DNA of 64,000 nucleotides from Phreatobacter stygius (GCF_005144885.1 NZ_CP039690.1:3237001-3301000), one strand, 5' to 3'. Positions 10,018 to 18,762 are shown, numbered from the stretch's first letter. Notes: generated by a model from the letters alone, not told the origin. Program-made: numbers and translations.

Positions 10018-10530
10018 TCAGGCCGGCACCTTGCCGACATAGTCGCGCTTGCCGATGTCGAGGCCGTTCTCACGCAGGATGGCGTAGGCCATGGTGACGT
10101 GGAAATAGAAGTTCGGCAGCGCCATATGGGCGAGATAGGCCTTGCCCTTGAAGGTCATCGGCTGGCCGGCGACGGTGATCGTCACGTCCTTGTCGGCGGC
10201 CGCGTCGATCACTGCCTTGTCCAGGCCGGTGACGAAGCTGATGGTCTTGGCGATCCGTTCCTTCAGTTCGGAAATGCTGGTTTCGACGTCGGGATATTTC
10301 GGCGGATCGATGCCGACCAGCCGCGAGCATGGCCCCTTGGCGAAATCGGTGGCGAGCTGGACCTGACGGGCGAGCGCGAACATGTCGGGCGCCAGCCGGC
10401 TGTCGAGCAGCACTTTCGGATCCACCTTCTTGGCTTCGGCGAAGGCCGCCGCCTTGTCGAGCAGCCCGGACAGGCTGGTCAGCATTTGCACGAAGATCGG
10501 CACGGACAGGTCGGAGAGCGTCGTGGCCAT
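10018..10530 (-). CDS. DUF1993 family protein
   Basis: A 170-residue soluble protein of unknown function. It matches the DUF1993 pattern: N-terminal LSVPIFVQMLTSLSGLLDKA, LAPDMFALARQVQ, and the C-terminal LPNFYFHVTMAYAILRENGLDIGKRDYVG. The family is predicted to be a helical bundle related to DinB proteins. The gene is monocistronic and converges on the previous gene with no intervening base. Confidence 0.88.
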   Translation of the reverse strand: MATTLSDLSVPIFVQMLTSLSGLLDKAAAFAEAKKVDPKVLLDSRLAPDMFALARQVQLATDFAKGPCSRLVGIDPPKYPDVETSISELKERIAKTISFVTGLDKAVIDAAADKDVTITVAGQPMTFKGKAYLAHMALPNFYFHVTMAYAILRENGLDIGKRDYVGKVPA

Positions 10531-10632
10531 GGATGATGTCCCAAGAGGATCGGGTGCCCGGGAAACCGGGCGCCGGAGAATCAGGTGCTACGGACCATCC
10601 GTGCCCTGGAGCGATTTACTCCCAGCCGGCGG

Positions 10633-10668
10633 CTCGCGCCAAGACTGCTTCTCGCGCCAAGACGGCTT
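10633..10668. repeat. Tandem 18-base duplication just upstream of recF
   Basis: CTCGCGCCAAGACTGCTT (10633-10650) is followed at once by CTCGCGCCAAGACGGCTT (10651-10668), with one mismatch. The pair ends 20 bases before the recF start, so it lies in the leader or promoter region. Confidence 0.85.
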
Positions 10669-10688
10669 CAAGTCGCTATAAGAAGCGC

Positions 10689-11861
10689 ATGCCTGCTGCG
10701 ATTCCCCGTGCTGCCGATCAATCCGTGCCGGTCCAGGGCCGCGTCACCCGGATCGGGCTGTCGCGCTTCAGGAGCTATGCCACGGCCCAGATCGCGCCCG
10801 ACGCGGCATTGGTCGTGCTGGCCGGCCCGAACGGCGCCGGCAAGACCAATGTGCTCGAGGCCCTGTCGCTGCTGACCCCCGGCCGCGGCCTCAGGCGGGC
10901 GACGCTCGGCGAGATCGCCTGCGACCAGGGCGATGGCGGCTGGGCGGTCAATGCCGCGGTCGAGGGCGCCTATGGCGAAGCCGTGCTCGGCACCGGCATC
11001 GAGGCTGGCGATGTCGAGGTCCGCACCAGGCTCTGCCGCATCGACCGGGTGGCGGTCGGTTCCGCCGCGGCCTTCGCCGAACATGTCCGGGTGGTCTGGC
11101 TGACGCCGGCCATGGACGGCCTGTTCCTCGGCTCGGGCGGCGAGCGGCGGCGCTTCCTCGACCGCCTAGTCCTGGCGGTCGATGCCGAACATGGCGGGCG
11201 GGTCAACGCGCTGGAGCGCTCGCTGCGGGCGCGCAACCGCCTGCTCGAGGACGTGTCGCCCGATCCGGCCTGGCTTGACGCGGTCGAGCACGAGACGGCG
11301 GAACTGGCGGTGGCGGTCGCCGCCGCGCGTGCCGAGACGGTGCACCGGCTCGCCGGCCTGATCGAGGCGACCAAGGATCCGGCCTCGCCCTTCCCCTGGG
11401 CCGCGCTGGCCCTCGACGGCGCCGTCGAAGCCGCGGTGCTGACGCGTCCGGCGGTCGAGGTCGAGGATGATTACCGCGCCGTGCTGCGCGACCACCGGTC
11501 ACGCGACCGCGCCGCCGGCCGCACCACCCAGGGGCCGCACCTGACCGACCTTCTGGCGGTACATGGTCCGTCCGGCGCGCCCGCCGAGCGCTGCTCGACC
11601 GGTCAGCAGAAGGCGCTGCTGGTTGGCCTGGTGCTGGCCCACGCCCGCCTGGTCGCCGAAATGGCCGGCTTCACGCCGATCGTGCTGCTGGACGAGGTGG
11701 CCGCCCATCTCGACCCGGAGCGGCGGGCCGCGCTTTACGATGCGCTCGAGAAGCTCGGCGCCCAGGTCTGGATGACCGGCGCCGATCCGGCGGCGTTTGA
11801 AGCCCTCAGGAGCCGCGCCGATCTGTTTGCCGTGACGCCCGGGACGATCGCCCGGGCGTGA
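10689..11861 (+). CDS. recF: DNA replication and repair protein RecF
   Basis: SMC-like ATPase that helps load RecA on gapped DNA; 390 residues, normal length. Walker A GPNGAGKT is at residues 46-53, the ABC-type signature is in STGQQKALLVGLVLAHA, and Walker B is in IVLLDEVAAHLD. The ATG at 10689 is chosen because conserved sequence begins soon after it (VTRIGLSRFRSY); the longer open frame upstream is not conserved in character. In most bacteria recF follows dnaN near the origin. Here neither dnaA nor dnaN is adjacent. Confidence 0.95.
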   Translation: MPAAIPRAADQSVPVQGRVTRIGLSRFRSYATAQIAPDAALVVLAGPNGAGKTNVLEALSLLTPGRGLRRATLGEIACDQGDGGWAVNAAVEGAYGEAVLGTGIEAGDVEVRTRLCRIDRVAVGSAAAFAEHVRVVWLTPAMDGLFLGSGGERRRFLDRLVLAVDAEHGGRVNALERSLRARNRLLEDVSPDPAWLDAVEHETAELAVAVAAARAETVHRLAGLIEATKDPASPFPWAALALDGAVEAAVLTRPAVEVEDDYRAVLRDHRSRDRAAGRTTQGPHLTDLLAVHGPSGAPAERCSTGQQKALLVGLVLAHARLVAEMAGFTPIVLLDEVAAHLDPERRAALYDALEKLGAQVWMTGADPAAFEALRSRADLFAVTPGTIARA

Positions 11862-11907
11862 GCCCCCGAACGGCCCGGGCGTGAGCTCTGAACGGCCCGG
11901 GCGCAAG
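11850..11907. repeat. Tandem repeat across the recF stop codon
   Basis: Two near-identical units of 23 and 22 bases (11850-11872 and 11873-11894), both starting GCCCGGGCGTGAGC and ending GAACG, are followed by a partial third copy (11895-11907). The first unit contains the recF stop codon. The GC-rich CCCGGG cores are self-complementary and could pair with one another. Confidence 0.8.
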
Positions 11908-11928
11908 TCGCGGAGCGGCAGGCCTTGC

Positions 11929-12663
11929 TCAGGCGTGCTCGGGGCCGGCCTTCGGCCGGCGGCGGAGAAAGGCCCCGATCAGCACCACGCCGATCGCGCC
12001 GGCGACGGCTGCGATGTAATGCGGCCAGGGGCTGGCCTTCAGGCCGATCGCCGGGTTGGGATCGAGCTGGACCATGCTGGGATTCCAGGCGGCCAGCTGC
12101 TTCAGCACCAGCGGGTCGTTGACGACCATGTCGCCGGCGATCCAGCCGAGCAGGGCGGCGCCGGCCCAGACGAAGATCGGGAAACGCTCGATCAGGGCGA
12201 GCACCATGCCCGAGCCCGCGACGATCAGCGGAATGGTCAGGGCGAGGCCGAAGATGAACAGCCAGACATTGCCATGGGAGGCGGCGGCGATCGCCAGCAC
12301 GTTGTCGAGGCTCATCACCGCGTCGGCGATCGCCACGGTCTTGACCGCCTTCCACAGGTTGTCGGTCTCTTCGAGTTCGCTGTGCGCCTCCTCGCCGTCA
12401 TCGGAGGCGAGCTTGACTGCGACCCAGAGCAGCAGCAGGCCACCGACAAGCTTCAGCAGCGGAATGGCCAGGAGATAGGTGATGATCAGCGCGAAGAGGA
12501 TGCGCAGGCCGACCGCCGCGCCGGCGCCCAGGATGATGCCGATCTTGCGCTGCTTTTCCGGCAGACCCCGGCAGGCCAGTGCGATGACCACGGCGTTGTC
12601 GCCGGACAGAAGGAGGTCGATCCAGATGATCTGGAGAAGGCCTATCCAAAAATTGCTGTCCAT
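11929..12663 (-). CDS. TerC/YjbE-family integral membrane protein (putative metal exporter), copy 1
   Basis: 244 residues with about seven membrane segments. Both family motifs are present: LLLSGDNAVVIALACRGLP near the N-terminus and the repeat-like IADAVMSLDNVLAIAA in the middle. Their acidic residues are likely metal ligands. TerC/Alx/YkoY proteins are associated with Mn2+ export. A charged cytoplasmic loop (ASDDGEEAHSELEETD) separates the halves. It is about 120 bases downstream of a clear paralog on the same strand, so the two are likely expressed together or arose by duplication. Confidence 0.88.
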   Translation of the reverse strand: MDSNFWIGLLQIIWIDLLLSGDNAVVIALACRGLPEKQRKIGIILGAGAAVGLRILFALIITYLLAIPLLKLVGGLLLLWVAVKLASDDGEEAHSELEETDNLWKAVKTVAIADAVMSLDNVLAIAAASHGNVWLFIFGLALTIPLIVAGSGMVLALIERFPIFVWAGAALLGWIAGDMVVNDPLVLKQLAAWNPSMVQLDPNPAIGLKASPWPHYIAAVAGAIGVVLIGAFLRRRPKAGPEHA

Positions 12664-12781
12664 TGCGCGTCCCGTCTCCCCTGGCGCCGGCCACTATGCA
12701 GCGCACAAACTGAAACGGCGACATAGTACGTAGTTGGCCCTATGCCAGGGGGGTGGCCGGTTTTTTTATCGGGTGTGTCGC

Positions 12782-13465
12782 TTAGGCCGCAGCCCGGGCT
12801 TCCCGACGCTTCATCAGATAGGCGATCGCGACCACCAGGACAGCTCCGACGATCTCGGCGGGAAGCTCTATCCGGTGGGCGAATTCGCTGCCCAGGACCT
12901 TGATGGTCATCGGGTCGTGCAGCATCATGTCGCCGGCGAGCCAGCCGAGCAGCGCGGCGCCGGCCCAGATCAGGATCGGCAGCTTTTCCAGCAGCTTCAT
13001 GATGATCGAGGCGCCTGCGACGATCAGCGGGATCGAGATGACCAGGCCCATGACCAGCATGGTCGTGTTGTCCTTGGCGACGGCCGCGATCGCCAGCACA
13101 TTGTCGAGGCTCATCACGGCGTCGGCGATGGCAACGGTCCTGACCGCGTACCAGAGCTGGTCGGAAGCCTTGATCTCGTCGCCGTCATGGCTGTCGTCGG
13201 CAATCAGCTTGATCGCGATCCAGAGCAGCAGCAGCCCGCCGATCAGCCTGAGGAAGGGCATGTCGAGCAAGGTGGCGACGAACAGCGTGAAGATGACCCG
13301 CAGCAGGATGGCGACGCCGGCGCCCAGCACCATGCCGATCAACCGCTGCCGCTCCGGCAGAGCCCGGCAGGCGAGCGCGATGACCACCGCATTGTCACCG
13401 GACAGGATGATGTTGATCCAGATGACCTGGACGATGCCGACAAGGCTCAGCGAGCTGAAGTCCAT
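12782..13465 (-). CDS. TerC/YjbE-family integral membrane protein (putative metal exporter), copy 2
   Basis: 227 residues and highly similar in layout to its downstream neighbour: ILSGDNAVVIALACRALPERQ, a hydrophobic hairpin with GGLLLLWIAIKL, and IADAVMSLDNVLAIAAVA. It lacks the longer C-terminal loop of copy 1. The upstream region (13466-13595) shows no Mn-riboswitch core that I could recognise. Substrate specificity cannot be told from sequence; Mn2+ is the family-based guess. Confidence 0.88.
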   Translation of the reverse strand: MDFSSLSLVGIVQVIWINIILSGDNAVVIALACRALPERQRLIGMVLGAGVAILLRVIFTLFVATLLDMPFLRLIGGLLLLWIAIKLIADDSHDGDEIKASDQLWYAVRTVAIADAVMSLDNVLAIAAVAKDNTTMLVMGLVISIPLIVAGASIIMKLLEKLPILIWAGAALLGWLAGDMMLHDPMTIKVLGSEFAHRIELPAEIVGAVLVVAIAYLMKRREARAAA

Positions 13466-13595
13466 CGCGTAGCAGTCCTTGGGGGTTCTTCGGAGGGCGT
13501 TGGTGCGCGCGTGCCCACGGCAATTTCGGCGCGCACCCTAAGGTTGGTGAATACGCGCCGATATTCGTGTTTCTGCGTAAAATCCGCTGCCCTGC

Positions 13596-13624
13596 AGAGA
13601 CCGGTGGTCGGACCGCCGGTCTCT
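13596..13624 (-). terminator. Hairpin terminator after the leftward tartrate dehydrogenase gene
   Basis: Arms of 14 bases (AGAGACCGGTGGTC at 13596-13609, GACCGCCGGTCTCT at 13611-13624) pair with one mismatch around a single central base. It starts nine bases after the stop codon at 13633. On the minus strand a short T run (ATTTTA) follows further on. It is a strong stem and probable terminator. Confidence 0.7.
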
Positions 13625-13632
13625 ATCGCGCC

Positions 13633-14709
13633 TCAGGCGATCGCGTCGGCGATCGCCTGGCCGCAAGCGATCGTATTCGCCTTGCCGCCGAGATCGCCGG
13701 TGCGGTAGTCGGCCTTGGCCAGCACCTCTTCGATGGCGCGCACGATGGCCGCCGCCGCTTCGGTCTCGCCGAGATGATCGAGCATCATCGCCGCCGACCA
13801 GATCTGCCCGACCGGATTGGCGATGCCCTTGCCGGCAATGTCGGGCGCCGAGCCGTGCACCGGTTCGAACAGCGAGGGGAACTTGCGGTCCGGATTGATA
13901 TTGCCCGACGGCGCAATGCCGATCGTGCCGGTGCAGGCCGGGCCGAGATCGGACAGGATGTCGCCGAACAGGTTGGAGGCGACGACCACGTCGAAACGAT
14001 CCGGATTGAGCACGAAATGGGCGGTCAGGATGTCGATATGGTACTGGTCGACGGAAACCTCGGGATAGGCCTTCTTCATCTCGGCGACCCGCTCGTCCCA
14101 ATAGGGCATGGTGATCGCGATGCCGTTCGACTTGGTGGCGCTGGTCAGCTTCTTGCGCGGGCGCTTCTTGGCCAGCTCGAAGGCATATTTCAGGATCCGG
14201 TCGACGCCGATGCGGGTCATTACGGTTTCCTGCACCACGAACTCGCGCTCGGTGCCCGGGAACATGCGCCCGCCGATCGACGAATATTCGCCCTCGGTGT
14301 TCTCGCGCACCACGAAGAAGTCGATATCGCCGGGCTTGCGGTTGGCGAGCGGCGCCGGCACGCCCGGCATCAGCTTCACCGGGCGCAGATTGACATATTG
14401 GTCGAACTCACGGCGCATCAGCAGCAGCGAGCCCCACAGCGAAATATGATCCGGGATCTTCGCCGGCAGGCCGACGGCGCCGAAGAAGATGGCGTCATGG
14501 CTGCCGATCCTGGCCTTCCAGTCCTCCGGCATCATCCGGCCGTGCTTCTCGTAATAGTCGTAGGACGAGAAGTCGAAATGATCGAGATCGACCGAGAACT
14601 TGTATTTCTTCGCCGCGGCCTCGAGCACGCGCACGCCTTCCGGCATGACCTCCTTGCCGATGCCGTCGCCGGGGATGACCGCGAGCTTGTAGGTGTTCGA
14701 GCGGGCCAT
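13633..14709 (-). CDS. Tartrate dehydrogenase / D-malate decarboxylating dehydrogenase family (TtuC/DmlA-like), copy 1
   Basis: 358 residues, NAD-dependent oxidative decarboxylase of the isopropylmalate/isocitrate dehydrogenase fold. Motifs: LAVIPGDGIGKEV at the N-terminus, FFVVRENTEGEYSSIGGR, the Lys-containing TSATKSNGI, and SNLFGDILSDLGPA with the metal-binding Asp residues. Members oxidise tartrate, D-malate or related 2-hydroxyacids; the exact substrate is not decidable here. The ATG at 14709 is chosen because conserved sequence starts immediately (MARSNTYKLAVIPGDG). A paralog of identical length lies upstream. Confidence 0.9.
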   Translation of the reverse strand: MARSNTYKLAVIPGDGIGKEVMPEGVRVLEAAAKKYKFSVDLDHFDFSSYDYYEKHGRMMPEDWKARIGSHDAIFFGAVGLPAKIPDHISLWGSLLLMRREFDQYVNLRPVKLMPGVPAPLANRKPGDIDFFVVRENTEGEYSSIGGRMFPGTEREFVVQETVMTRIGVDRILKYAFELAKKRPRKKLTSATKSNGIAITMPYWDERVAEMKKAYPEVSVDQYHIDILTAHFVLNPDRFDVVVASNLFGDILSDLGPACTGTIGIAPSGNINPDRKFPSLFEPVHGSAPDIAGKGIANPVGQIWSAAMMLDHLGETEAAAAIVRAIEEVLAKADYRTGDLGGKANTIACGQAIADAIA

Positions 14710-14827
14710 GGATCGTCTCCTCTGATCTCGTGCTGCATGGGATAGGCCGCGGGCGCCGCCGCCGGCAACCACGTCCTGGGGCATGGCGTCCATGACGTGC
14801 CGGCACGGGCCGAGGCCGGGGGCATCA

Positions 14828-15904
14828 CTATGCGTTGTCGGCGCCGATCGATGCGATGACCGCATCGGTCACCTGGCGCGTCGTCGCCTTGCCGCCGAGA
14901 TCGGGCGTATGCAGGTCCGGATCGGCGGTCACCCGCTCGATCGCCCGCATCAGGCGGTCGGCCGCCGGCTTCTCGCCGAGATGTTCGAGCATCATCGTGG
15001 CGGTCCAGAACGTGCCGATCGGATTGGCGATGCCCTTGCCGGTGATATCGAAGGCCGATCCATGGATCGGCTCGAACATCGAGGGGAAGCGGCGCTCCGG
15101 GTTGAGATTGGCGGTCGGTGCGATGCCGAGCGAGCCGGCGAGTGCCGCGGCGAGATCGGACAGGATGTCGGCATGCAGGTTGGTCGCCACCACCGTGTCG
15201 ATCGTCTCGGGTTTCATGGTCATGCGCATGGTCATGGCGTCGACCAGCATCTTGTCCCAGGTGACGTCGGGATAGTCGCGCGCCACCTCGGCGGCGATCT
15301 CGTCCCACATCACCATGGCATGGCGCTGGGCGTTCGATTTGGTCACCACGGTCAACAGCTTGCGCGGCCGCGAGCGGGCCATCTCGAAAGCGAAACGAAT
15401 GATCCTGACGACCCCGGTGCGGGTCATCATGGAGACGTCGGTGGCGACCTCCTCGGGCAATCCGCGATGCACCCGTCCGCCGACGCCGGCATATTCGCCC
15501 TCGGAATTCTCCCGCACGATGACCCAGTCGAGCTCGGGACCGGAGACATGGCGCAGCGGGCTGGTGATGCCCGGCAGCACGCGGGTCGGACGGACATTGG
15601 CATATTGGTCGAACGGCTGGCAGATCGCCAGTCGGAGCCCCCAGAGCGAGATGTGGTCGGGCACGTCGGGTGCGCCGACGGCGCCGAAATAGATCGCATC
15701 GTGATTGCGGATCTGGTCGCGACCGTCCTCCGGCATCATCAGGCCGTGGGCCTTGTAATAGTCCGAACCCCAGTCGAAATGGTCGAAGGCCAGGGTGAAA
15801 CCGCCATCGCGCCTGGCCAGCGCCTCGAGCACTTCGATGCCGGCGGCGATGACTTCCTTGCCGATCCCGTCGCCGGGAATGGCCGCGATCCTGTGGGTCT
15901 TCAT
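14828..15904 (-). CDS. Tartrate dehydrogenase / D-malate decarboxylating dehydrogenase family (TtuC/DmlA-like), copy 2
   Basis: 358 residues, same length and layout as its downstream neighbour: HRIAAIPGDGIGKEV, VIVRENSEGEYAGVGGR, TVVTKSNAQRH, TNLHADILSDLAAA. The two have clearly diverged (for example SNLFGD versus TNLHAD), suggesting different substrates rather than dosage. It starts at ATG 15904, divergent from a GntR-family regulator that is its likely controller. Confidence 0.9.
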   Translation of the reverse strand: MKTHRIAAIPGDGIGKEVIAAGIEVLEALARRDGGFTLAFDHFDWGSDYYKAHGLMMPEDGRDQIRNHDAIYFGAVGAPDVPDHISLWGLRLAICQPFDQYANVRPTRVLPGITSPLRHVSGPELDWVIVRENSEGEYAGVGGRVHRGLPEEVATDVSMMTRTGVVRIIRFAFEMARSRPRKLLTVVTKSNAQRHAMVMWDEIAAEVARDYPDVTWDKMLVDAMTMRMTMKPETIDTVVATNLHADILSDLAAALAGSLGIAPTANLNPERRFPSMFEPIHGSAFDITGKGIANPIGTFWTATMMLEHLGEKPAADRLMRAIERVTADPDLHTPDLGGKATTRQVTDAVIASIGADNA

Positions 15905-16009
15905 CTCCGGAGGTCCTTCCCATGCGGTCGCCGCCGCGGCTAGGCTCGCTTTGGCGCGAACCATTTGCATTGGCCTTGAAACCGGGCTGATGTCAATAAT
16001 CCATTGCAG

Positions 16010-16021
16010 CTTCCATGGAAG
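16010..16021. promoter_or_regulatory. Palindrome between the tartrate dehydrogenase paralogs and the GntR gene
   Basis: CTTCCATGGAAG is a perfect 12-base palindrome in the divergent intergenic region, 36 bases before the chosen GntR start. Its size and place suit a dimeric GntR-type repressor operator, but the sequence is not a known consensus to me. Confidence 0.45.
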
Positions 16022-16056
16022 ATGATATTCCTGCGCTGGAAGCATGGAGGATGCCG

Positions 16057-16761
16057 ATGTCGAGGACCGTCAAGGCTATGGCCGTGGTTGCCGAACGGCG
16101 CCCGTCGCTGGTCGACGATGCCTATGCCGCGATGAAGGAGGCGATCCGCGAGAGCACCTTCGTGCCGGGTTATCAGGCATCCGAACAGGAGATCGCGCTG
16201 CGCCTGGGCATGAGCCGCACGCCGGTCCACGAAGCCTCGATCCGGCTGCAGGAAGAGGGCCTGGTGCGCATCGTGCCGAAACGCGGCATCGTCATCTGCG
16301 CGCTCGCGCCCGATGATCTCAGAGAGATCTACGACGTGGTCATCGCGATCGAGGCGAGCGCTGCCGAACTGGTCGCCAAGCTGCCGGAGGCCGAACGTTC
16401 CGGCGTCGCCGATGAGCTCGCGGCGGCGACCGCGCGGATGGCCGAAGCCCATGCCGCCGGCCGGCTGCCGGACTGGGGCAAGGCCGACGAAGCCTTCCAC
16501 CGGCTTCTGGTCGAGCGCTGCGGCAACCGGCGGATCTCGCGCATCATCCAGACCGTCAATGACCAGTCGCACCGCGCCCGCATGCTGACCTTGAAGCTGC
16601 GCAAGCAACTGCCGGCCTCGATCGCCGATCACCAGGCGATCATCGAGGCGATCCGCCGTGGTGACGCGGCCGGCGCCCATGCGGCGGCCCGCCAGCATCG
16701 CAGCCGCGCGCGCGACGAACTCCTGCCGCTGCTGGAGGACTTCGGGCTGAAGCACTTGTGA
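16057..16761 (+). CDS. GntR-family transcriptional regulator (FadR/FCD subgroup)
   Basis: 234 residues. The N-terminal winged helix-turn-helix contains EQEIALRLGMSRTPVHEASIRLQEEGLV and the wing RIVPKRGIVI. The C-terminal all-helical FCD ligand domain has the metal-binding pattern Asp/His...His...His (DEAFHRLLVERCGN, DHQAIIEAIRRGD, ARQHRSRARDE). FCD regulators sense small organic acids. The start at 16057 has GGAGG six bases upstream; an ATG at 16015 would overlap the palindrome. It is divergent from the tartrate-dehydrogenase paralogs and precedes a TctC-type binding protein, consistent with acid-responsive control of both. Confidence 0.88.
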   Translation: MSRTVKAMAVVAERRPSLVDDAYAAMKEAIRESTFVPGYQASEQEIALRLGMSRTPVHEASIRLQEEGLVRIVPKRGIVICALAPDDLREIYDVVIAIEASAAELVAKLPEAERSGVADELAAATARMAEAHAAGRLPDWGKADEAFHRLLVERCGNRRISRIIQTVNDQSHRARMLTLKLRKQLPASIADHQAIIEAIRRGDAAGAHAAARQHRSRARDELLPLLEDFGLKHL

Positions 16762-16842
16762 GCCGGCCGCCGCGCGGCTGGCCGGCATCGACATATCGGA
16801 GATCGCGGACAACGCGACCGGGCACGATCATTGGAGGAACCC

Positions 16843-17814
16843 ATGCGACGCGTTTTCACGGCCCTGGCGGCCGCCCTGGCCATCCTGTCGGGGCCAGCCT
16901 CGGCCCAGACCTTTCCGAACCGGGCCATCACCATGGTGGTGCCCTTTGCCGCCGGCGGCACCACCGACATCATCGCGCGCATCATGGCCGAGCACATGTC
17001 ACGCACGCTCGGCCAGTCGATCGTGGTCGAGAACGTCGCTGGCGCCGGTGGCACCACCGGCTCGCTTCGGGTCGCCCGGGCCGCGCCCGACGGCTACACG
17101 CTGATCATGGGCAATATGGGCACCCATTCGGCATCTGTCGGGCTCTATCCCAATCTCGCCTATGACCCGCGCACGGATTTCGAGCCGGTGATGAACGCGG
17201 CGGGAACGCCGATGATGATCGCCGCGCACAAGGATTTTCCGGCCAGGACCCTTGCCGAGATGATCGCCCTCTTGAAGGCCGATCCGTCGCGCTACAACTA
17301 TGGCCATGGCGGCGTCGGTTCGACCTCGCACCTGACCTGCGTGTTCTTCCACCACCTGATCGGCGCGCCGGTGCAGCATGTGCCGTTCCGCGGTTCGGGG
17401 CCGGCGCTGGCGGCCTTGCTCGGCAAGCAGCTCGACTATGTCTGCGACCAGACGGTCACCATCATCCCGCAGCTTTCGGGCCTCAACACCTATGTCATCG
17501 CCACGCCGGCGCGGTCACCGGCCGCGCCCGACGTGCCGACCGCGGCCGAAGCCGGACTGCCGGCCTTCCAGGTGGTTGGCTGGAACGCCATGTTCGCGCC
17601 GAAGGGCACGCCGCGCGAGATCATCGACCGGCTCAATGTCGCCGGTCGCGCCGCGCTCGCCGACGAGAGCGTGCGCAAGCGCCTGCTCGAACTCGGCTGC
17701 GAGATCCCGGATGCCGCCGGCCAGACGGCGCAAGCGCTCGGCGCCCATGTTCGCGCCGAGGTCGACAAATGGACCCCGGTGATCAAGGCGGCCGGCGTCA
17801 CCGCCGGCAATTGA
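16843..17814 (+). CDS. Tripartite tricarboxylate transporter substrate-binding protein (TctC/Bug), copy 1
   Basis: 323-residue periplasmic binding protein with a Sec signal peptide (MRRVFTALAAALAILSGPASAQ). The Bug-family start TFPNRAITMVVPFAAGGTTD, the VENVAGAGGTTGS motif and VPFRGSGPALAALLGKQLDY are visible. Such proteins bind carboxylates. No TctA or TctB membrane genes are nearby, so it either shares distant permeases or acts as a sensor. A good GGAGG precedes the ATG. A paralog lies at 18908. Confidence 0.92.
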   Translation: MRRVFTALAAALAILSGPASAQTFPNRAITMVVPFAAGGTTDIIARIMAEHMSRTLGQSIVVENVAGAGGTTGSLRVARAAPDGYTLIMGNMGTHSASVGLYPNLAYDPRTDFEPVMNAAGTPMMIAAHKDFPARTLAEMIALLKADPSRYNYGHGGVGSTSHLTCVFFHHLIGAPVQHVPFRGSGPALAALLGKQLDYVCDQTVTIIPQLSGLNTYVIATPARSPAAPDVPTAAEAGLPAFQVVGWNAMFAPKGTPREIIDRLNVAGRAALADESVRKRLLELGCEIPDAAGQTAQALGAHVRAEVDKWTPVIKAAGVTAGN

Positions 17815-17828
17815 CCGGCCGGTCACGG

Positions 17829-17850
17829 CGCCCGGCGATCCCGCCGGGCG
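17829..17850. terminator. Hairpin between convergent genes (TctC and hydrolase)
   Basis: Nine-base perfect arms CGCCCGGCG and CGCCGGGCG flank the loop ATCC, midway between two converging stops. No T run follows on either strand, so it is a probable bidirectional or rho-assisted terminator. Confidence 0.55.
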
Positions 17851-17865
17851 GGCTTCCGCCGCCGG

Positions 17866-18762
17866 TCAGAAGAACCGCTCCAGTTCGGCGGCGACCAGGT
17901 CAGGCAGTTCCTCGGCGAGATAGTGCCCGCCGGGCAGCGCCTGTCCGCGGACGTCGGCGGCCCTCTCGCGCCACAGCGCCAGCGCGTCGAAGCACTTTTC
18001 GATGACGCCGTTCTGGCCCCACAGCACCAGCAAGGGGCAGTTGAGTTTCCGGGTGCCATCGGCATCGTCATGGGCGATGTCGATGGCGGCGGCGGCGCGA
18101 TAGTCCTCGCAGCTTGCGTGGATGGTGCGCGGGTCGCGGAAACATCGGAGATAGTCGTTCAGCGCGGCTTCCGTGAACGGTGTCAGGCCGGCCGAGCCCG
18201 CGCCGCATTTTTTCAGCCAGTAGGAGTCCGGATCGGCGCCGATCATCCGTTCCGGAAACGGCGCCGGCGTGATCAGGAAGAACCAGTGCCAATAGGCCCG
18301 GGCAAAGGCATCGGTCGTGTCCCGGTACATTTCGCGGGTCGGCGCGATGTCGAGCACAGCGAGCTTCTTGACGCGGTCGGCGTGATCGAGCGCCAGGCGA
18401 TGCGACACCCGCGCGCCGCGATCATGGCCACAGACGAAGAAGCTGTCATGGCCGAGCGCGGTCATCACCTCGGCCATGTCCTGGGCCATGGCGCGTTTGG
18501 AATAGGGCGCGTGATCCTGGCTCGTCTCCGGCTTGCCGCTGTCGCCATAGCCGCGCAGGTCGGCCGCCACCACGGTGAAGCGCTGGCTGAGGCGCGGTGC
18601 GATCTTGTGCCACAGCACATGGGTCTGCGGGTAGCCGTGCAGCAGCAGCAAAGGCGGGCCTGATCCGCCGGTGCGCAGCCGGATCGTGGTGCCCGAGGTC
18701 GCGACGTCGAGCATGCGGAAACCCGGAAACATCCGATCCGCGACCGGCAATTCGATGATCAT
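17866..18762 (-). CDS. Alpha/beta hydrolase, haloacetate (fluoroacetate) dehalogenase-like
   Basis: 298 residues. It matches fluoroacetate dehalogenase closely in the active-site segments: HGYPQTHVLWHKIAPRL, DLRGYGDSGKP, nucleophile Asp114 with Arg115 and Arg118 in GHDRGAR, Asp138 in AVLDIAPT, the halide-pocket His159-Trp160 in ARAYWHWFF, Tyr221 in CEDYR, and catalytic His280 in LPGGHY. The usual Ser nucleophile of esterases is Asp here, which argues for C-halogen cleavage (haloacetate to glycolate). The activity is still an inference from conserved residues. It is divergent from the second TctC binding-protein gene. Confidence 0.85.
   Translation of the reverse strand: MIIELPVADRMFPGFRMLDVATSGTTIRLRTGGSGPPLLLLHGYPQTHVLWHKIAPRLSQRFTVVAADLRGYGDSGKPETSQDHAPYSKRAMAQDMAEVMTALGHDSFFVCGHDRGARVSHRLALDHADRVKKLAVLDIAPTREMYRDTTDAFARAYWHWFFLITPAPFPERMIGADPDSYWLKKCGAGSAGLTPFTEAALNDYLRCFRDPRTIHASCEDYRAAAAIDIAHDDADGTRKLNCPLLVLWGQNGVIEKCFDALALWRERAADVRGQALPGGHYLAEELPDLVAAELERFF

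Noticed and set aside
13466-13595. Possible Mn-sensing yybP-ykoY riboswitch upstream of the TerC genes
   Set aside because: I looked for the conserved core and paired stems on the minus strand and could not find them. A covariance-model search for this riboswitch family would settle it.
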